Shown one piece after another: positions 9,715 through 18,315 of a stretch of 44,428 bases of DNA. The stretch is from the NCBI RefSeq assembly GCF_001050535.1, contig NZ_HG764815.1, forward strand, positions 146,870-191,297. Reading direction: 5' to 3'. The stretch comes from Nostocoides australiense Ben110 (GTDB taxonomy: Bacteria; Actinomycetota; Actinomycetes; Actinomycetales; Dermatophilaceae). Each line of letters begins with the position of its first letter. The first letter of the stretch is position 1. The position numbers and the translations under genes were made by a program. The notes beneath the pieces are model-generated. The model did not search any database. It was not told the DNA's origin and saw nothing but the letters and a program-made list of their open reading frames with translations.

Positions 9715-10091
9715 GCCTCATCGAGGCCGTCCGGTGCCCGGCCCGGGTCATTCACGGCGGCGCGGACGCCGTGCGTCCGCTCAACAACGGCGTGCGGATC
9801 GCCAGGGGGACCTGGGCGCGCAGCTGGTCGTGGTGCAGGGCGGCGGACGCGGGCCGATGAGGCGCGACCCCGTGCTCGTCAACCGCGAGACGAACGGTCT
9901 GCGTCGTCGCCGTCGGCGGGAGCGGCGTCGGTGTCGATCTGATGCGCCGCGGGATGTGCGTGGTCGGATTCGTGCCCGGTCTGCCCGCGGTCCTCGCCGC
10001 CGCGGATCTGGCCGTCGCGCAGGGCGGCCTGTCGACCTGTCTGGAGCTGACCGCCGCCTGCGTGTCGTGCCTGTACGTTCCGCTGCGCTAG
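9715..10091 (+). pseudogene. Remnant of an alpha/beta hydrolase-glycosyltransferase fusion
   Basis: The frame from 9715 gives the alpha/beta-hydrolase acid-residue region (CPARVIHGGADAVRPLNNG). A frame change near 9805 continues into LGAQLVVVQGGGRGPMRRDP and VNRE. A further change gives RTVCVVAVGGSGVGVDLMRR and then VVGFVPGLPAVLAAADLAVA, QGGLSTCLELTAA and a TAG at 10091, the hallmark C-terminus of MGT/GT28-type glycosyltransferases. Some 40 residues normally found between the GGSG loop and the GFVP segment are absent, and the hydrolase N-terminus is gone. Actinobacteria do encode hydrolase-glycosyltransferase fusions, so this looks like one gene shrunk by deletions rather than two. Confidence 0.55.
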
Positions 10092-10115
10092 ACGCGATCA
10101 CGGATCGAGAAGCTG

Positions 10116-10204
10116 AGCGATGACGACCTGACCGGGCGGCGCCCGGCTGGGATGTCGTCACCTCGCGCGACGGCACCGACAGGAAGGTCCGGGTCGAGCC
10201 CTGA
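10116..10204 (+). pseudogene. Tail remnant of a third RTX-repeat protein
   Basis: The end translates as WDVVTSRDGTDRKVRVEP and stops at 10204; the intact RTX protein at 14522-14998 ends WDIVTSRDGTDKEFRVEH. Just upstream, DDDLTG matches GDDLLTG of the same protein, but the intervening repeat is deleted and the frame changes. This is the C-terminal stub of a paralogue. Confidence 0.6.
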
Positions 10205-10261
10205 CTTACCCGAATCGTTCGACGGGTCGCGCGTCAGAGCTTCATCAGGCGCGCCCCGGAT

Positions 10262-10456
10262 CACCCTGGGCCCACGGACGGCCGGCTGGTAGGTGAGCAG
10301 CCGATCGGGCTCTTCTTGCTGCCGCCCAACTGGGACCCGGTCCTGGCCCGGTGCGCGAGTGCTATCGGCGGACTGCTCGACGCGCCCGCCGCACTACTCG
10401 GCCGGCCCGAGGTGGCCGCCCGACTCCCCGCCGCTGCGTCCGGCCGGGCATCGTGA
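10262..10456 (+). other. Possible 3' fragment of an unidentified gene
   Basis: One frame has good GC-rich third positions and reads EQPIGLFLLPPNWDPVLARC and then ASAIGGLLDAPAALLGRPEV before a TGA at 10454-10456. That stop overlaps a GTG start (GTGA) of the next gene, as coupled genes do. No start codon or family is apparent, and the region follows directly on the RTX stub, so this is probably a truncated leftover. Confidence 0.25.
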
Positions 10457-10999
10457 GGACGAGGCTCGGGGTCACCACGCAAGGGTCGACCCGGTGGCTC
10501 GCGTCCGCGGCAGCGACGGCGGCGTCGACATACGCCCTGGACGCCATTGCCACCGCCTGCGGGATCGCCGCGGTAGCCTCCGGCGCACTGGACGGTCTGG
10601 GCACTTCCGTTGTCGTCGGCCTTCTCGGCCTCAGCTACGTCGGCTGGCTCGCCGGCCTCGTTCCCGCCATGCGCGCGAACGTGGCCCTCCTCGACCGGAC
10701 CGGGCTCAGCACGCATGTCGTGAGCCAGGCGGCATACGAAATGGCCCGGCGTCGGTCCGGGAGCGACCGCAAGACCCGGATCGCGGCCGCGTGCGGCTAT
10801 GTCGCGACCGAGGCCGCCAAGGAGATGCCCTACCTCGTCGGGGCGTTCGGGGCACGTCTTCGCCGTCGCCGACGTCGCGGACGAGATCGACCTGGCCGAG
10901 CACCTGCCGGCAAACCGTGCCCAAGTGCGGGGGTGGCTCGATGCCGCGCCCGGCGCCCACGACTGGCGGCCCTTCGTCCGGCATACCCTCCGGTGCTAA
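10453..10999 (+). pseudogene. Unidentified protein with two N-terminal membrane segments, frameshifted
   Basis: Reading from the GTG at 10453 gives two hydrophobic stretches (residues ~15-45 and ~48-72) and a soluble part up to about residue 132. There the coding pattern jumps to another frame (HVFAVADVADEIDLAEHLPA onward), which ends at the TAA at 10999. The length is 546+1 bases, so one extra base near 10,850 would explain it; the sequence there is a repetitive GGGGCGTTCGGGGC. Repaired, it would be about 181 residues. I do not recognise the family. Confidence 0.45.
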
Positions 11000-11002
11000 G
11001 GG

Positions 11003-11481
11003 TTGGCCGAGCCCTCCCCGATCGACATCCAGCGTCGCGAGTCCCTTACGAGGGAGCGGGTGCTCGAGGGGGCGTGGGGACCGGGTTCGACATCGGTGGC
11101 GGCGTTCGAGCTGAGCGACCAGCCGGCGCACGGGTATGCCGGCATCGTGCTGGCCTCGGCTACCCGGCCGCTGTCCGACCCGTCCGCTGGCCCATCCGGC
11201 GCGTCAGCCGGCGGCGGCCGGTCGAGCCCGCGCGCACATCGTGAGGCCGCCCAGTCCTGAGCGCACGGCGGTCCACGCGTTCGGGTGGACCCCGCGAGGG
11301 ATGGCGTCCACCTGACCGGCAGCTCCGGAACCGAAAAAAGTCACCCGGCCGGGCGTGTCCCGTGGGTAAATGTGAGGGTGACCAGGTTCGGCGGTGCAGC
11401 ACGGTTCGCGCGGCATGCCTCCTCGCGCGTCCGGGGAGGAACCCCGCCCGCAGGAGTTGCCCACCCTGCGGTGGGGTGCGG
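11003..11481 (+). other. Intergenic stretch with one doubtful small frame
   Basis: A TTG-initiated frame runs from 11003 to 11260 (85 residues, beginning MAEPSPIDIQRRESLTRERV), but its second half is low-complexity and no family is visible. From 11261 to 11481 I see no gene. It contains the leader of the BTAD regulator, with GTGGGGTG serving as the probable ribosome site of the ATG at 11482. Confidence 0.25.
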
Positions 11482-14462
11482 ATGAACCGGCTGCTCGTCA
11501 TCGCCGCGGCCGGCTACGGCAAGAGCCGGGCCGTGCCGAGGTGGCTGCCGCCGTCCGGTTCCAGCGTGCCCATCGTGCAGGAAGACGTCCATGACCTGAC
11601 CGACAACCAGGTGGCCGCTTTCGCCAGCCGGCTCAGGTCGGCCGACAGCGGGATACCGCACGTGCTGACCAGCCGCGTTCCTCTACCGTCGGAGATCCTT
11701 GACGCGCTGGGCTCGGACCTGGTCGAGCGCGGCCCGGCGGACCTGGCGTTGTCGCCGCACGACGTGGCCACCGTCCTGCGCGGCGATTACGGCGTCACCG
11801 ACCCCGCTGCCGCGGTCCGGGTGCACGAGATCACCTGTGGCTGGCCAAGATTGGTGCACTTCGCCGCCGATGTCCTGGCCCGTGATCCGGCTGCCGACGT
11901 CCTCGCCGCGATGGTGGCTCCCGATGCCCCGGCGGCGCGCTGGCTGCGCCGGGAGGTGGTGACCAGCCTGCCCCCGCACCTCGCAGACACGCTGGCCCGC
12001 ATGCAGGTGCTCGGACCGCTGACGGGAGGACTCTGGGACGCGCTTGCCCCGCAGGTCTGTGCCCATCCGCCCCCCGATGGGCTGTCCTGGCTCGTCCGGG
12101 TCGGTCTCGTGGTGCCCACCGTCAGGGCACGCCTCGCGACCTCGGCCGACCAGCAGGTCGTCCCCGTCGTCGCGCCTGTCCTCGCCGAGCCCCCACCTGC
12201 CGAGCTCGGCCCCGATGTCTGGACCCGCGCGGCCGATTGGTATGCCGCACATGACTATCCGTTTGCGGCCGCGCGTGCCCGGGTGATGGCGCACGACGTC
12301 GAGGCGGCGATCACGCTGATGGCGCGCGAAGGCACCCGGATGGTTGCCCACGGTGACGCGGCAGCCATCGTCGCGCTCGCCGACCGGCGCCCGGACCTTT
12401 TCGTGAGCACCGGTGCCCGGGGAACCTTAGGGGAGGCGTTGCACGCGACGGGCCAAACCGATCGGGCGCACGCGGCATACCGTCCGGTCGTTGCCGCTGC
12501 GGAGGCGACGACGTGGGATGCCCGGACAGCGCGGCGCCTGGCGATCCTGGCCAACAGCGAAGGCGAACTGACCCAGGCGCTGGGCATCCTCGACCGGGTG
12601 CCGCGGGACCGGGTCGGCGACGATGTCGAGGCCGCGATCTGGCATACGGTCCGGGCGAATCTCACGTCGCTCATCGGATATCCCGACGACGCCCGCGCCG
12701 AGGCCGAACGGGCCCTCGAGATCGCCGCCCACCGCCACGACCCGTTCGGCCTCGCGCACGCGCACCAGGCCATGGCAAAGATCAGCACCGGCGTGCGCAA
12801 GGAGACTCATCTGACGAAGGCCGCGGCGGCCGCCCGGGCCAGTGGCGATGTGTTCGACCTCGCCAGGATCCTCGGCAACCAGGGGTTCGCGCTGCTGGCC
12901 GGTGCCCGCTACGGCGAGGCGGTGCCGGTATGCCGGGACGCGCTCGCCGCGGCCGACCTCGCCCGCCGGACCGGGGCCCAGTCGGTTGCCGCGCTGCACA
13001 ACCTTGCCGAGGCGCTCGCCCGAGTGGGGGAGGTAGAGGAGGCGCGGTGGCAGTTGCAGCGCGCCGTCGCGAGGTGTCGGGCCGATATCCCCGGGCAGGT
13101 GGGCATCGGCATGCTCGGTCTCGGTGATTTGCATCGTGACCTCGGCCAGCGTGAGCAAGCGCGGGCTGCCTACGAGGCGGCGATCGTCGCGGCCCGCGGG
13201 TCACGCGAGCGGCAGGTTCTCGTGCAGGCGCTCGCCGGGCTTGCCCGGGTCCTGCTCGCCGCGGACCTCGAGGCTGCGAGGAGTGCCGTCCGCGAGGCGC
13301 TGGCCGCGGGCCAGGGATCCGAACGCGTCCCGGCGCAGATCGCGGACGGGTGGGTGCAGTTGACGGCCGGAGACCCCGACGGGGCCACCGAGGCTGCAGC
13401 CCGGGCGATCACCCAGGCACGCGCCGACGCTGCGGTGGACTTGCTCGCCGACGCCCTCGAACTGGCGGGCGCCGCGCACGCGGCGCTCGGGCACATCCCT
13501 GAGGCCCACGCCTGCTACGACCAGGCCTGGTCGATCTGGCGCGACGGCGGGGCGGGGCCGAGCGCGGACCGGCTCGACGTCCTGCGGTTCCGGCTGCCCG
13601 GGGCTGACGCCACGGCCCGCTCCCTCGCCCGCGAGGCCGCGGCCCGGCTGCGCCACCGGGGGAGATTCATGGCTGGCCGCTCGATGCCGACCAGCACACC
13701 CGCCGGGTCGTCGTACGTGTCCTGGGTGGTTTCAGCGTGCGGATCGACGGGTCCGAGGTGCCCCTGTCGGCCTGGCGCTCCCGGCAGGCCCGCACCCTCG
13801 TCAAGCTGCTCGCGGCCCGGCGCGGACGGCCGATCGGCCGTGGTGAGCTCTGCGAGGCGCTCTGGCCCGACGACGACCCCGCCCGCACCGGTCACCGGCT
13901 CTCGGTGCTGCTCGCGACCGTCCGAAGCGTCTTCGATCCGGGCCGGGCCGCCGCACCGGATCACCTGATCGGGGCCGACGGGAAGGGGCTCTGGCTGGAC
14001 CTACGCCACGTGGCTGTGGACGCGGACGACCTGCTCGCGGACGCAGATGCGGCATTCCTGCTGCTCGAGACGGGCGAGCAACAACGGGCTGAGGAGATCT
14101 TGCGCGATGTCGACCGCTGATACACCGGGGTCGCCTTCGAGGACGAACCCGACGAGCCGTGGGCGGACGGGCTGCGGGAGGAGACGCGCGCTGCCCACAC
14201 TCGCTGCTTGCGCCACCTCGCGATGTCGTATGCGCGATCCGGCCGGACCGGCGACGCCGAGGCCCTGTTCGTGCGGCTGCTAATGCTCGATCCGTATGAC
14301 GAGCGGGTGCATCGCTCGCGTGTCCGGACCCTGTTGCGCGCCGGGCGCCACGGGGAGGCTCGGAGGGCGTTCGCGCGGTGGGCACACGCGATGGCGGAGA
14401 TCGACGCTCCGGTCCCGGATGCCGAGATGCTCCCGGCGCGAGCGCTGCCGCCTCCGTTGTGA
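11482..14462 (+). pseudogene. Large MalT-like regulator with C-terminal BTAD/SARP DNA-binding module, doubly broken
   Basis: From the ATG at 11482 the protein starts with a P-loop ATPase (AAAGYGKSRAV at ~residue 9), followed by MalT-type segments and TPR-like repeats to about residue 725. Near 13,665, in a GGGGG run, the coding pattern changes frame and continues as a winged-helix SARP/OmpR-type DNA-binding domain (VLGGFSVRIDGSEVPLSAWR; LCEALWPDDDPARTGHRLSV). At 14118-14120 an in-frame TGA interrupts, after which the same frame continues through the BTAD helical domain (YARSGRTGDAEALFVRLLML) to 14462. With both lesions repaired it would be about 990 residues, the same size as the LuxR regulator. 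It lies 59 bases upstream of an RTX gene on the same strand. Confidence 0.75.
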
Positions 14463-14521
14463 CGCCATTGTGACGCCTTTCCCACACGCTCGACGCCGGC
14501 ATCCGAACAAGGAGGAAACCG

Positions 14522-14998
14522 ATGACCAGAACACAGCGACGAATCGCTGTCGCGACTGCGCTATTGATGACCACGGTGGCCGCGCCGGCCGCATACAGCA
14601 TGGGGCCGGCGCCAGCTCCACCGGGATTCCCCTGCGCCCCAACGGGCGTGACGATCATCGGCGGGCCGGGCGATGATGTCCTGACCGGCTCCCCCGGCAA
14701 CGACCTCATCCGTGGCCTGGCCGGTGACGACCGCATCGACGGCCGAGGGGGGCACGACACCATCTACGGCGGTCCCGGCCGCGACATCGTCCGCGGCGGG
14801 ACGGGCAATGACTGCGTCCTCGGCCAGGATCACAACGACCGCGTGGACGGCGGCGCCGGGCGGGACTGGGTCGACTCGGGGACCGGGGATGATCTGCTGA
14901 CCGGTGGCCTGGGCGACGACTACGTCAACGGCGGCGCCGGCTGGGACATCGTGACGTCTCGCGACGGGACGGACAAGGAGTTCCGGGTCGAGCACTGA
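14522..14998 (+). CDS. Small secreted RTX/hemolysin-type calcium-binding protein
   Basis: 158 residues. AAGGAGG lies just upstream of the ATG at 14522. Residues 1-26 are a Sec signal peptide. Residues ~45-140 are nearly all RTX nonapeptides (GGPGDDVLTG, GLAGDDRIDG, GGTGNDCVLG and others), so the mature protein is essentially one short calcium-binding beta-roll, with two cysteines. It ends VTSRDGTDKEFRVEH, a tail that recurs in the remnant at 10116-10204. It follows the broken BTAD regulator by 59 bases and is closed by a strong hairpin at 15013. There is no type I secretion gene nearby, and export by Sec is predicted. Confidence 0.8.
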   Translation: MTRTQRRIAVATALLMTTVAAPAAYSMGPAPAPPGFPCAPTGVTIIGGPGDDVLTGSPGNDLIRGLAGDDRIDGRGGHDTIYGGPGRDIVRGGTGNDCVLGQDHNDRVDGGAGRDWVDSGTGDDLLTGGLGDDYVNGGAGWDIVTSRDGTDKEFRVEH

Positions 14999-15012
14999 TC
15001 GACCGGTTGCGC

Positions 15013-15053
15013 GTCGGTGGCGGGTCCGCTCTCTCGAGCGGTCCGCCACCGAC
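15013..15053. terminator. Bidirectional hairpin terminator between convergent genes
   Basis: GTCGGTGGCGG pairs with CCGCCACCGAC (11 bp), and inside it CCGCT pairs with AGCGG, giving a long stem-loop. It lies between the RTX gene end (14998) and the convergent secreted-protein gene end (15090). There is no U-tract, as is common in actinobacteria. Confidence 0.7.
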
Positions 15054-15089
15054 GTCCGCCCTGTGGCTTACCGGTGCGGGTGCCGACCG

Positions 15090-15554
15090 CTAGAGGCTCT
15101 GCACGCTCGCGCCGACGGTGGTGAACGTGCCGTCGTTGTTGCGCCGGTCGAGGTTGATGTGCACGTGCCGGGCCAGCGGGTCCGCGAAGTTGTCGATGCG
15201 GATGGGAGTGGTGCTCTGGCCGCAGACCACATTCGTCTCGCGGGCGGCGAGGACGGTGTGGTTCGGACGGTAGTACACCATCCTCACCTTCCCGCAGGTG
15301 CCTGCCTGGACACGGAAGTTCCCGGTCAGCTTCGGGGTGATGACGCCGCCGGCGACGTCCCATTGCAGCCGGCCGCCGCTCGTGGGCCCTCCGGGCGAGA
15401 AGGCCCCACCGAAGTCGAGCCGAGCCGTGTCGATGATCGGCCGGTCGACCGGAACCGCGCTCGCCGGCCCCGCTGCCGCGATACCTCCCGCCACGGCTGC
15501 CGCGAGTGCGGCAGCGGTGGCGGCAGAACGCAATGAAATGGACATGATGGACAT
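15090..15554 (-). CDS. Secreted protein of unknown function
   Basis: 154 residues from the ATG at 15554, chosen because AAGGAG lies seven bases upstream; the earlier ATG at 15572 sits before that ribosome site. Residues 1-~35 are a Sec signal peptide rich in alanine (AAALAAAVAGGIAAAGPASA). The mature part has two cysteines and a beta-rich pattern without a family that I recognise. It is convergent with the RTX gene across the hairpin terminator. Confidence 0.65.
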   Translation of the reverse strand: MSIMSISLRSAATAAALAAAVAGGIAAAGPASAVPVDRPIIDTARLDFGGAFSPGGPTSGGRLQWDVAGGVITPKLTGNFRVQAGTCGKVRMVYYRPNHTVLAARETNVVCGQSTTPIRIDNFADPLARHVHINLDRRNNDGTFTTVGASVQSL

Positions 15555-15712
15555 TGATCGGCTCCTTGCCATGATCTGTTGTGTGCCGCGAATCGGGCAC
15601 GTCCACGAGAGTGGCGAAGCCCCGTCAGCACCGGATCACAACGCCTAGTCACCCCGCTCGGTCGCATAAGACCCTTTCGGACACCTGACGGTGATGGCTG
15701 TCAGTTGGGAGA

Positions 15713-16001
15713 TGTGCCTCGTGCAGGACCTCCAGGTGATCGCCGAGCCGACGGTTGCCGCCGCGGCGCTCGAGCCGATCCGGGTGCAAGTCCTGGCCCA
15801 GCCGGGATCGGCCAGCAGCGTTGGTGCGGGCTCGGCATACTGCGTCAGCGGGTCAACTACCACCTGCGGGCCCAGGGAGGAGCACGGCCTCGTCGTCCAG
15901 GTGGGGTGCGCCAGCGCCGCGGCCCGCAGGAGCGACTCGTGCAGGCCAGCGCGGCGGCATACCTCGTCGCCCCAGAAAAGAGGATCCTCGGCCGGCGATA
16001 A
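15713..16001 (+). pseudogene. Remnant of an ArsR-type winged-helix regulator
   Basis: The frame from the ATG at 15713 reads LVQDLQVIAEPTVAAAALEP and then IRVQVLAQPGSAS, the first helices of an ArsR HTH protein. The recognition-helix part appears in another frame as LRQRVNYHLRAQGG, and the end as ERLVQASAAAYLVAPEK. At least two frame changes are needed, and some of the middle is lost. From 16002 to 16236 I see no gene. Confidence 0.5.
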
Positions 16002-16236
16002 GGCGAGGCCCACTGGTTCGTGTCGAATGTCGGCCCGGTCCCGGTGAAAGCGGTCCGGACGGGTCAACCGGGCGCCGATAGCCAGCGGCGCGCGGAACCG
16101 GCCGCTCACCTGCATCGGTACCGGCGCCGGTTCGGCCTGCGGACGCCGACGGACCTTGCCCTGAGGCCGAGTCCGCGCTCCACCCTTGCCTTCACGGCCC
16201 CGGCCACCGGGTCGCTGTGCCTGAGCCTGGCCAACC

Positions 16237-17232
16237 TCAGCCGAGCAACTCGAACAGCCGCTGCGCGGTGGGCCAGGCGCCCGACGTCTGGTTGCACAGC
16301 ACCGATGCGCTGATGCCGCTGTTGGCCTGGCTCCATGACAGGAACCCAACACCCGGGTCACCGCCCATCGCCAACACCCGGTCCTTGTCGACGTCGAGCC
16401 AGAACCCCGCGCCGTATTGCATCGATTCCTCGGGAGCGTCACTGTGCGCGCGTGTCATCTCGGCGACCGCCTCGGTGGAGACGATGGCTCCTGCGCGCAG
16501 CGCGCGCCAAAGGGCCGCCAGGTCGGCGGCCGTGGTGGAGAGCCCGCCGTCGCCGCTGCCCCGCACCGGGAGGTGCAGCACATTCGTGCTCAGCCCCGGA
16601 TCGAGATAGCCCAGCGCTGCCCGACCGGGGAGCTCGTCGGAACGCAGAAACGCGGTGTCGGTCAGGCCGGCGGGCCGACATACCCGCTCCATGACCAGGT
16701 CCTGGAAGACGACACCCGTCGCGCGCTCGGCCAGCAGCGCGAGCACGACGTACCCGGAGTTGCTGTACGCGAAGCGTTCGCCCGGGGTGAACTTCTGCTT
16801 CTGCCCGCCGAGGACCACGAGGTAGTCCTCGGTCGTCGCCAGCCGATGCGGCGAGACTGCGAGGGTGTACTCGTTCAGGTCGCCGACCTGCTCCTCGTCC
16901 AGGTAGTCGCCTATGCCCGACCTATGTCGAAGCAGGTGATGCACGGTCACGGCGTCGTCCACCAGGGGCAGATCGTTCCCGAGCAGTGGTCGCGCGGTGG
17001 TGTCGAGTGTGAGCTCGCCACTCTCGACGAGGCTCATCACCGTCAGCGCGGTGAAGCTCTTCGTGCCGCTGGCGATGCCGAACAGGGTGTCAGGGCCGTT
17101 GGGGATTCCCAGGTCGCGCCGGGCCATGCCATAGCCGCGGCTGACGGCCGGCGCTCCCTCGCGGTCGACACGGATCACCCCGGAGAAGCGCACGTCCGCA
17201 GCGATCTGGTCGAGTGCACTTTCCAGACTCAC
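16237..17232 (-). CDS. Serine beta-lactamase-fold hydrolase (class C/esterase type)
   Basis: 331 residues. It has the SxxK motif S55-G-T-K58 and the Y156-S-N158 motif, with a C-terminal GGDPG in the place of the usual HxG/KTG. No signal peptide is visible, so a cytoplasmic esterase or peptidase is more likely than an antibiotic-resistance enzyme. The GTG at 17232 overlaps the TGA of the TetR gene (GTGA), and AGGGGTGAGG precedes it, so it is translationally coupled to the repressor. Placed opposite an oxidase/reductase operon, it may process the same small molecule; this is inferred. Confidence 0.8.
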   Translation of the reverse strand: MSLESALDQIAADVRFSGVIRVDREGAPAVSRGYGMARRDLGIPNGPDTLFGIASGTKSFTALTVMSLVESGELTLDTTARPLLGNDLPLVDDAVTVHHLLRHRSGIGDYLDEEQVGDLNEYTLAVSPHRLATTEDYLVVLGGQKQKFTPGERFAYSNSGYVVLALLAERATGVVFQDLVMERVCRPAGLTDTAFLRSDELPGRAALGYLDPGLSTNVLHLPVRGSGDGGLSTTAADLAALWRALRAGAIVSTEAVAEMTRAHSDAPEESMQYGAGFWLDVDKDRVLAMGGDPGVGFLSWSQANSGISASVLCNQTSGAWPTAQRLFELLG

Positions 17233-17945
17233 GACCTCACCCCTGTCCTGCCATCCACACCGTCCGTGCCGTGTACAGAGTCGGGCGCCTGACCGGTCAG
17301 CGTGGAGATGAGGTGATCTCCGACCCACTGCTCGGCCTGGTCCCAGCTCCACGAGCGGCCGCGGACGAGCAGCGCCCAGAACTCGGGCGACATGGCCATC
17401 CAGACCAGGTCGACGGCCTGGGCCTGCCCGAGCGTGGGGGACAAGGGGGTTACTGATTGCAGGTCGCGGACGATGCCTCGGGCGCCGAACAGCCGCTCGG
17501 CATCAGCCGTGGCTACGAGCTCGCGCAACTGATCGTCGCCGTCGCCGGCCGTGACGGCGGCCACCAGCTGGCTGTAGATGGGCAGCACCCGCTCTGCGAC
17601 CGTGCGCATCAGACCCGCGTAGCCGCGAAGCTTTGCCGCCGGGTCGAGCTCCTCGAGCACCGCAACGAACTCGGGCCGGTGCCGGAAGGCGACCTCGGCC
17701 TGGTCACCGACCAGGGCAATGTCGTAGGCCCGCTTCACCAGGTCGGCCTTGGTCGCGCAGATCTTGTAGAGCATCGCACTCGAGATGCCCGCCTCACGGG
17801 CCACCTCCGCCATGGTCATCGCGGCCCACCCCTTGCTCGTCAACAGGTCCCTAGCCGCGGCGACGACTCGTTGCTGGGTGCGTTCGGCCTGGGCGCGGCG
17901 CTGGGGGCTGTGGTAGTCGCGACGGGGGTTCTGGGACGTCGCCAT
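17229..17945 (-). CDS. TetR-family transcriptional regulator
   Basis: 238 residues. The N-terminal HTH is at ~23-75 (MTMAEVAREAGISSAMLYKI), and the rest is an effector-binding domain. The ATG at 17945 lies 85 bases from the divergent SemiSWEET-like gene, the standard arrangement for a TetR protein that represses both itself and the facing operon. The intergenic region has an inverted repeat suited to it. Its stop overlaps the start of the hydrolase gene. Confidence 0.85.
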   Translation of the reverse strand: MATSQNPRRDYHSPQRRAQAERTQQRVVAAARDLLTSKGWAAMTMAEVAREAGISSAMLYKICATKADLVKRAYDIALVGDQAEVAFRHRPEFVAVLEELDPAAKLRGYAGLMRTVAERVLPIYSQLVAAVTAGDGDDQLRELVATADAERLFGARGIVRDLQSVTPLSPTLGQAQAVDLVWMAMSPEFWALLVRGRSWSWDQAEQWVGDHLISTLTGQAPDSVHGTDGVDGRTGVRS

Positions 17946-17962
17946 CAGATCACCGACCTTCT

Positions 17963-18007
17963 ATTGGGTTGACACAGACTCTACCAGTATCTACATTGGG
18001 TGGAGTC
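17963..18007. promoter_or_regulatory. Promoter and candidate TetR operator between divergent operons
   Basis: TTGACA (17969-17974) and TACATT (17992-17997) are 17 bases apart and point at the rightward operon. GACTCTACC (17977-17985) and GGTGGAGTC (17999-18007) form an inverted repeat with one mismatch that brackets the -10. ATTGGGT also recurs directly at 17963 and 17995, 32 bases or about three turns apart. Confidence 0.5.
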
Positions 18008-18030
18008 GCTTTCTATCGAAAGGGGGGTCC

Positions 18031-18315
18031 ATGACGCTCACCACCGCATTCGGCGCCTTCTCGGCCGCGCTGTTCGCGCTGAGCCAGGTCCCCACCCTGT
18101 TCAAGGCCGTGCGCACTCGTGACCTGGCGTCGTACAGCCTGACCAGCCTGGTGATGGCCAACGTCGGCAACCTCCTCTATTCGGTGTACGTGATCAGCCT
18201 GCCGGCGGGACCCATCTGGTTTCTGCACGGCTTCTCCTTCGTGATCACCGCCCTCATGCTCGGGCTCCGCATCGCCTACCCCACCCGCACCCTCACTTCA
18301 GTCCAGGAGGATTGA
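18031..18315 (+). CDS. SemiSWEET/PQ-loop-like small membrane protein
   Basis: 94 residues with three predicted membrane helices. AAAGGGGGG precedes the ATG at 18031. The pattern QVPTLFKAVRTRDLASYS corresponds to the proline-glutamine loop of SemiSWEET proteins, which dimerise to carry sugars or other small solutes. It is a close paralogue of the N-terminal part of the gene at 9005-9532. Its stop overlaps the start of the FAD oxidase (TGATG), so it is the first gene of a coupled operon. Transport of the oxidase substrate is inferred. Confidence 0.7.
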   Translation: MTLTTAFGAFSAALFALSQVPTLFKAVRTRDLASYSLTSLVMANVGNLLYSVYVISLPAGPIWFLHGFSFVITALMLGLRIAYPTRTLTSVQED

